NCBI GenBank assembly: GCA_041394945.1
Contig: JAWKHH010000001.1
Location: 1,178,001-1,242,000 of the forward strand
Length of the DNA: 64,000 bases
Direction: 5' to 3'
DNA from: Bryobacteraceae bacterium
Lineage (GTDB): Bacteria > Acidobacteriota > Terriglobia > Bryobacterales > Bryobacteraceae
In this document: in pieces, positions 59,491-64,000 of the stretch
Layout: every line of letters begins with the position of its first letter
How positions within the stretch are numbered: the stretch's first letter is position 1
The notes under the pieces: generated by a model
Told to the model about the DNA's origin: nothing
The model's input: only the letters and a program-made list of their open reading frames with translations
Database searches by the model: none
Made by a program: the position numbers and the translations under genes

Positions 59491-59797
59491 TGAGGCACGA
59501 TGATAACATGCCCGCGACAGAAGGGAGCGCGACGGCTACTCCACGGGATACCCCGTTTGAGGAGCCCCCTCCCCATACCCCTCTTGACCGGCTTCCTCGG
59601 GTTCTGAGAAAATGCATGAGCGGTCAGACACGCTTCTAAATTTTCGATGTCGTTTCGGGTGAGCGAATCAGGGACAAAGAGGGAATCGAGCAACTGCTCC
59701 GGCACGGGGTTCGATCTGCGTCCGCGAACCGGCTTCCGGGCGGAATCGTAGCGGGTTCGAGCGCGGTTTATCGAGTCAATTCAGGGAGAAGAAGTTC
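59491..59797. other. Intergenic region between the lipoprotein and cold-shock genes
   Basis: Two short frames overlap here: minus 59487-59705 (72 codons, starting MPEQLLDSLF) and plus 59507-59639. Neither has a ribosome site or a known match, though the minus frame ends by overlapping the lipoprotein ATG. The stretch just before 59798 is the probable regulatory leader of the cold-shock gene. Confidence 0.35.
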
Positions 59798-60010
59798 GTG
59801 GAAGCAGTAAAGGAAAAAGGTCTGGTGAAGTGGTTTAACAACGCGAAGGGCTACGGCTTCATCCAGCGTTCGACTGGAGAAGACGTCTTCGTGCACTACA
59901 GTGCGATCGACATGAGCGGGTATCGCACGCTCGACAATGGCACCGAAGTCGAGTTCGTGGTCCGGCAGGGACCGAAGGGCTTGCAGGCGGAGCAGGTCAG
60001 CCGGCCCTAG
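59798..60010 (+). CDS. Cold-shock domain protein (CspA family)
   Basis: A 70-residue protein starting with GTG, supported by AGGGAG at about 59783. It has both RNA-binding motifs, KGYGFI (RNP1-type) and DVFVHYSAI (RNP2), and lacks further domains. It binds single-stranded RNA as a chaperone. A strong terminator follows. Confidence 0.95.
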   Translation: MEAVKEKGLVKWFNNAKGYGFIQRSTGEDVFVHYSAIDMSGYRTLDNGTEVEFVVRQGPKGLQAEQVSRP

Positions 60011-60049
60011 AACCATAGAACCGGATCCGGAAGAGGATCACAGACACCG

Positions 60050-60085
60050 AGCCGCGCAGGTCCCTGCGCGGCTTTCTTTGTTTGT
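60050..60085 (+). terminator. Rho-independent terminator of the cold-shock gene
   Basis: A stem of at least 10 bp (60050-60060 with 60063-60073) is followed by a T-rich tract (TTTCTTTGTTTGTT). Confidence 0.85.
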
Positions 60086-60097
60086 TACCATCGCGTT

Positions 60098-61954
60098 ATG
60101 CTGCGACCGGCGCTAGCGGCGCTCCCCCTCGCGATGTTCCCTGCCCTGCCACTGGCCGGGCAAGGTCTCGACTCCATCAAGGCTCATTACACCAAGTACG
60201 AATACCGCATCCCGATGCGTGACGGCGTGAAGCTGTTCACCGCGGTCTTCACGCCAAAAGACACATCGAAGCGCTATCCGTTTCTGCTCACCCGGACGCC
60301 TTACAGCCTGCGGCCCTACGGGGCCGACCAGTATCGCGAATCGCTCGGCCCCTCCGAGGAGTTCGCCGAGTCCGGATACATCTTCGTCTACCAGGACGTG
60401 CGCGGCCGGTGGATGTCGGAGGGTAAGTACGAGCACATTCGGGCCTACATCGCCAACAAGAGCGGCAAGCAGGTCGACGAGGCGAGCGACACCTACGACA
60501 CGTTCGCATGGCTCGAGAAGAACATTCCCAACCATAACGGGCGGGCCGGCATCTGGGGCATCTCGTACCCGGGATTCTACACGGCGATGGGCTCGATCGA
60601 CGCGCATCCGATCGTCAAGGCGGTATCGCCGCAGGCCCCGGTGACCGACTGGTTCATCGGCGACGATTTCCATCACAACGGCGCGCTGTTCCTCGCGCAC
60701 GCCTTCAATTTCCTCATCCGCAACGACAAGCCGTTCCCGGAGCCGGTGAAGAAGCTCGACCAGGATTTCGACTACGGCACGCCGAACGGCTACCAGTTCT
60801 ATCTGCGGATCGGCGCGCTGCCAAACGTCGACGAGCGCTATTTCAAACAGCAATCCGTCTTCTGGCGCGAGATGATGAACCATCCGAATTACGACGAGTT
60901 CTGGCAGGCGCGCGACTTGCGGCGGGGTTTGAAGAAGATCAAGCCGGCGGTGATGACGGTCGGGGGGTGGTTCGACGCCGAAGACGTCTACGGCCCGCTG
61001 CGGATCTACGAGACGATGGAGAAGAACGATCCGGGCAGCGAGAACATTCTGGTGATGGGTCCGTGGTATCACGGGCAGTGGGCGCGGGACGACGGCGATC
61101 ACCTGGGCAACGTGAGCTTCAACGCGAAGACGGGCGACTACTATCGCAAGAACATCCAGTTCCCGTTCTTCGAACATCACCTGAAAGACCAGACCGATCC
61201 GAAGCTGCCCGAGGCATACGTCTTCGAGACCGGCACGAACGTCTGGCGCATGCACGACTCGTGGCCCCCCAAGGAGGCCAAGGCCCACACCCTTTATTTC
61301 CACGAAGGCGGAAAGCTCGGGTGGGACAACGCTCCCACCGGTGACGGCTTCGACGAGTACCGTTCCGACCCGCGCAAACCGGTGCCGTTCATCGACTACT
61401 TCGCCACCGGGATGACCCGTGAGTACATGACCGACGACCAGCGCTTCGCCTCAACCCGACCGGACGTTCTGGTCTACCAGACCGAGCCGCTCGAAGCGGA
61501 CACGACGATCGCCGGCCCGTTCACCGCGAGCCTCCAGGTCTCGGTGACCGGCACCGACGCCGACTTCGTCGTGAAGCTGATCGACGTCTACCCCGACGAC
61601 TATCCAGACCCGAAGCCGAATCCGAAGGAGATGCGCATGGGCGGCTATCAGCAAATGTTGCGCGGCGAGCCGTTCCGCGGCCGCTTCCGCAATAGCTTCT
61701 CCAAGCCGGAACCGTTCGATCCCGGGAAGCTGACGAAGGTGGAGTTCGAACTGCCCGACATCTACCACACGTTCCGGCGCGAGCACCGGATCATGGTTCA
61801 GGTGCAGAGCTCCTGGTTCCCGCTGGTGGACCGCAATCCGCAGAAGTACGTGGAGATCAACAACGCGCGGGAAGCGGACTTCCAAGCCGCCACCCACCGC
61901 GTCTATCGCGGCCGCACCGGCGCGTCGCATATCCGGGTGCTGACCCTGCCATGA
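60098..61954 (+). CDS. Secreted S15/CocE family alpha/beta hydrolase
   Basis: A 618-residue protein with a signal peptide (MLRPALAALPLAMFPALPLAGQ). The N-terminal X-Pro dipeptidyl-peptidase/CocE domain has nucleophile Ser in GIWGISYPGF (about 156), Asp in GGWFDAEDVYG (about 290), and His in the region after MGPWYHGQW (HLGNVSF). A C-terminal jelly-roll domain starts at about 455. It hydrolyses peptides or esters; proline specificity is not certain. The next gene starts in its stop codon (ATGA). Confidence 0.92.
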   Translation: MLRPALAALPLAMFPALPLAGQGLDSIKAHYTKYEYRIPMRDGVKLFTAVFTPKDTSKRYPFLLTRTPYSLRPYGADQYRESLGPSEEFAESGYIFVYQDVRGRWMSEGKYEHIRAYIANKSGKQVDEASDTYDTFAWLEKNIPNHNGRAGIWGISYPGFYTAMGSIDAHPIVKAVSPQAPVTDWFIGDDFHHNGALFLAHAFNFLIRNDKPFPEPVKKLDQDFDYGTPNGYQFYLRIGALPNVDERYFKQQSVFWREMMNHPNYDEFWQARDLRRGLKKIKPAVMTVGGWFDAEDVYGPLRIYETMEKNDPGSENILVMGPWYHGQWARDDGDHLGNVSFNAKTGDYYRKNIQFPFFEHHLKDQTDPKLPEAYVFETGTNVWRMHDSWPPKEAKAHTLYFHEGGKLGWDNAPTGDGFDEYRSDPRKPVPFIDYFATGMTREYMTDDQRFASTRPDVLVYQTEPLEADTTIAGPFTASLQVSVTGTDADFVVKLIDVYPDDYPDPKPNPKEMRMGGYQQMLRGEPFRGRFRNSFSKPEPFDPGKLTKVEFELPDIYHTFRREHRIMVQVQSSWFPLVDRNPQKYVEINNAREADFQAATHRVYRGRTGASHIRVLTLP

Positions 61955-63249
61955 TCGCTGCCCTGCTGCTGGCGGCGTGTCACATGGACGCCACGCCAGC
62001 GGCGCCGGAGGCGATGCGGAAACCGATCGCCCTCGATTGGAAAGCGGGGCGTTCGCACGAGAAAGCGACCGGCGACCAGCAGGCGCAGGATTATCACGAC
62101 CAGGGACTTGCCTACCTCGACTCTCACGCGTTCGTAGAGGCGGCGCGGTCGTTTCAGGAAGCGTTGCGACTGGCGCCTTCGACGCCACTCACCTTGCTTC
62201 GGCTGTCGGAGGCGTATCGGGGCGCGGGATTCGCGCCGGAGTCGGCCGCCTATGTGGAACAGGCGACAACGGCCGCGGAGCGATCGCCACGGGCGCGGCT
62301 CTGGGTGGAAGCCGACCGGCTTGCCGAGCAGCGCGCCGGGGCGTCGGGAAAGCAGCGGCGCCGATTGAATGAGCTATCTCAGCGCGCCATCGACGCATTG
62401 GTAGAAACAGACTCCGGAGACGGACGGGCGAGGATCGCGCGCGGCGACAGCCTCGAAGGCGCCGCCGCGATCGCCGAGTACCGGGCGGCGGCGAAACTGG
62501 ATTCGAAGAGTCCGGGGGCGCATCACCGTCTGGCGCATGCACTGATGGACGCGGGCGACTTCGAAGCGGCGATCGAGGCCGTGCGCGCCTACCAGGCGGC
62601 GGCGCCGCATTGGCCGCACGGGGCGCACCTGCTGGGGCATCTGATGCCGTTGGTCGGCAAGTGGACCGAGGCGCGCGAAGGCCTGGAGTCGATCGCCGAG
62701 AAGGACGCCCACGGCCTTACTCTCCTTGCGGCAATGCGGGCTCGCGACGGCGACCGCACCGGCGCCGAACCGCTCGCCGCCGAGGCGTGCCGGCTGGGGC
62801 GCTGCGCGGGGCTGCTGACATTCCTGCTCGAGGGCGCCCGTTTCGACGAGGTGCTGGAGGCAGCGGCGGCGGCTCGCTCATCGACCTTGCGCGAAGAACG
62901 TTGCGCGGCGGAGACATCGGCCGGGTTCGCACTGATCGAGAAGCCGGTGGAGGGCGACCCGCGCCGCGCGTTCAAGTCCGCGAGGCTCGTCTGCAAGGAC
63001 GGGCCGGGGCGGATCGATCTCGAGCTGCTAGGCGCGCTGCTCGAGACCCGGTCCGGAAAGGCGAAGAATCTCGAGCCCCGCATCCTCTCCCTGGTTGAGG
63101 AAGCGGTGCGCCGCCCCGAGTGGGAGCACTGGGTTCCGCTCCTCAGCTATTACACACACGCCATTCTGCACGCCGGGCACGGCGAGATCGCCGCCGAGGT
63201 GGAGACGCGGCTCACCAGCATCGACAGCGGGCGAACCGGCCAGCCGTAG
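61951..63249 (+). CDS. TPR-repeat lipoprotein
   Basis: A 432-residue protein with a short lipobox leader (MIAALLLAACHMD, Cys at 10). TPR-type helix pairs run along its length (GLAYLDSHAFVEAARSFQEALRLAP, LAHALMDAGDFEAAIEAVRAY). It is probably a periplasmic scaffold. It is translationally coupled to the S15 hydrolase. Its TAG stop lies in a 14-bp palindrome shared with the convergent gene. Confidence 0.8.
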   Translation: MIAALLLAACHMDATPAAPEAMRKPIALDWKAGRSHEKATGDQQAQDYHDQGLAYLDSHAFVEAARSFQEALRLAPSTPLTLLRLSEAYRGAGFAPESAAYVEQATTAAERSPRARLWVEADRLAEQRAGASGKQRRRLNELSQRAIDALVETDSGDGRARIARGDSLEGAAAIAEYRAAAKLDSKSPGAHHRLAHALMDAGDFEAAIEAVRAYQAAAPHWPHGAHLLGHLMPLVGKWTEAREGLESIAEKDAHGLTLLAAMRARDGDRTGAEPLAAEACRLGRCAGLLTFLLEGARFDEVLEAAAAARSSTLREERCAAETSAGFALIEKPVEGDPRRAFKSARLVCKDGPGRIDLELLGALLETRSGKAKNLEPRILSLVEEAVRRPEWEHWVPLLSYYTHAILHAGHGEIAAEVETRLTSIDSGRTGQP

Positions 63250-63260
63250 CGCCGGCGCTA
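63247..63260. other. Perfect 14-bp palindrome joining two convergent stop codons
   Basis: TAGCGCCGGCGCTA contains the TAG of the plus-strand TPR lipoprotein (63247-63249) and, on the minus strand, the TAG of the small basic protein (63258-63260). It could fold as a small hairpin; there is no T-run. Confidence 0.7.
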
Positions 63261-63452
63261 CTTCTGCGCCGCACCACCGCCAGACTGTGCTTCGGTTTTG
63301 TGTTTCCCGTCCTTCCTGGTCCGGCGATGCTTCTTCACCGACTGATTGACCTCGGGGTGCCTGGCGGCAGTGCCCGAATCGGGGCCCTGGGCGGAAACGG
63401 ATGCCGCGGTCCCCAGCGCGAGCACGATCGTCCCGATGAGTAGTTTGTTCAT
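63258..63452 (-). CDS. Small secreted basic protein (64 aa)
   Basis: 64 residues: a signal peptide (MNKLLIGTIVLALGTAASVSAQ), then a short, His/Lys/Arg-rich tail (SVKKHRRTRKDGKHK). The start at 63452 is set by AAAGGAGAA just upstream; earlier in-frame starts give no signal peptide. Short exported basic peptides of this type are common in Acidobacteria. Function unknown. Confidence 0.7.
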   Translation of the reverse strand: MNKLLIGTIVLALGTAASVSAQGPDSGTAARHPEVNQSVKKHRRTRKDGKHKTEAQSGGGAAQK

Positions 63453-63604
63453 TTGCGTATTCTCCTTTGCGCTTTCCACGAATCGCGCCGGACGGACTCG
63501 CTTCCGATTCACGGCCGTCCTCGCACTTTCAGAATCAGGCACTCTTGCATTCGGCCCCATCGCCTCGACAGGGGAGGCAACTCGCTCCCGATGAGTGACG
63601 CAGG

Positions 63605-64000
63605 CTAGCGGGAGGCCCGACGGAGTGTCCAGAGATCGGCCAGTTCGCGCCCGTGCGTTCTCCACAACACCGCGCCGGCGACGGCCACGGCGACAAGTAC
63701 GGCGAAGAGTTTCTCGTGCCGCTGAAGGTCATGGAGGAGCCGCCCGGCGACGTGGCCGCCGGCGTATCCGATGGAGCCGAACAAGACAGTCCAAATCACC
63801 GCGCCGGCCAGGTTCCACGCGGCAAAGCGCGCCGCAGGCATGTTCGTCGCGCCGCAAACAACGGGGACGAGTGTCCGGAAGCCGACCATGAAGCGCGAAG
63901 CCAGCACCAGGAGGCCGCCGTTGGTCCTGGACCACTCGACGATCTTCCGCGTTCGCGTTCCGCCTCGCTCCTCGTAGGCGGCGAGCAGCTTCGGTCCGGC
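63605..64000 (-). CDS. DedA family membrane protein, 5' end outside the window
   Basis: The frame is open to the window edge on the minus strand, so only the C-terminal 131 residues are visible. They contain the DedA signature SRFMVGFRTLVPVVCG, followed by AARFAAWNLAGAVIWTVLFGSIGYAGG, split by a helix turn, then a last membrane helix and a basic tail. DedA proteins are inner-membrane lipid transporters/scramblases tied to undecaprenyl-phosphate recycling. Confidence 0.88.
   Translation of the reverse strand, partial: AGPKLLAAYEERGGTRTRKIVEWSRTNGGLLVLASRFMVGFRTLVPVVCGATNMPAARFAAWNLAGAVIWTVLFGSIGYAGGHVAGRLLHDLQRHEKLFAVLVAVAVAGAVLWRTHGRELADLWTLRRASR

Overview
The window is about 64 kb of high-GC bacterial chromosome, almost fully coding, from what looks like an Acidobacteriota genome of the Solibacter/Bryobacteraceae kind. 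This placement is inferred from gene content: an Oar-like TonB-dependent receptor with a carboxypeptidase-regulatory N-terminus, many exported hydrolases, a PIG-L/ThuA-like fusion, a DUF362 protein beside a squalene-cyclase-repeat protein, and DUF2911 and DUF5818-like proteins. No 16S rRNA or tRNA is present to confirm it. I see no prophage, CRISPR array or intact insertion sequence.

Left part (1-9,200): the end of a sugar-phosphate isomerase/epimerase, a small membrane-anchored protein, a large outer-membrane receptor, a small secreted protein with its own terminator, a secreted PIG-L deacetylase fusion, a Kef-type antiporter, and the RNase P RNA gene (rnpB, minus strand), recognised from its conserved core and its closing P1 helix.

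Central operon (9,210-23,132, minus strand): eight tightly packed genes transcribed in the order DUF4159, VWA/glutamine-amidotransferase-like membrane protein, caspase/legumain-like protein, TPR plus HExxH peptidase, MoxR AAA+ ATPase, DUF58, BatA-like VWA membrane protein, DUF4175 coiled-coil membrane protein. It resembles the MoxR/Bat cassettes but carries two protease-fold proteins. One of these keeps the histidine of the caspase fold, lacks the cysteine at the expected place and has an EF-hand-like loop. This is the most interesting system in the window.

23-44 kb: a mosaic of single genes and pairs. It includes a GH105-like hydrolase, an orphan Flp pilin, the DUF362 and squalene-cyclase-repeat pair, an NlpC/P60 plus dipeptide-epimerase pair (peptidoglycan peptide salvage), a decayed DUF2911 pseudogene, a CCA-adding enzyme, a Xer recombinase, an LRR fragment, a probably frameshifted gene, an amidase/aminotransferase/prolyl-oligopeptidase group, an AbrB-PIN toxin-antitoxin pair, a small HExxH protein, a mandelate-racemase-family enzyme, CarD, and an exported HpcH/HpaI aldolase.

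44-52 kb: an AGE-family epimerase diverges from the yceD-rpmF-plsX operon, with overlapping promoters between them. A DsbD-like protein then overlaps a secreted M28 (glutamate carboxypeptidase II-like) peptidase.

52-58.5 kb: a flagellar basal-body operon on the minus strand in the order flgB-flgC-fliE-fliF-fliG-fliH-fliI-fliJ. The rest of the flagellar regulon lies outside the window. 58.6-64 kb: a lipoprotein, a cold-shock protein with terminator, an S15/CocE hydrolase coupled to a TPR lipoprotein, a small basic secreted protein, and the 3' end of a DedA-family gene. Overall the genes suggest a motile heterotroph that exports many peptidases and sugar-active enzymes.
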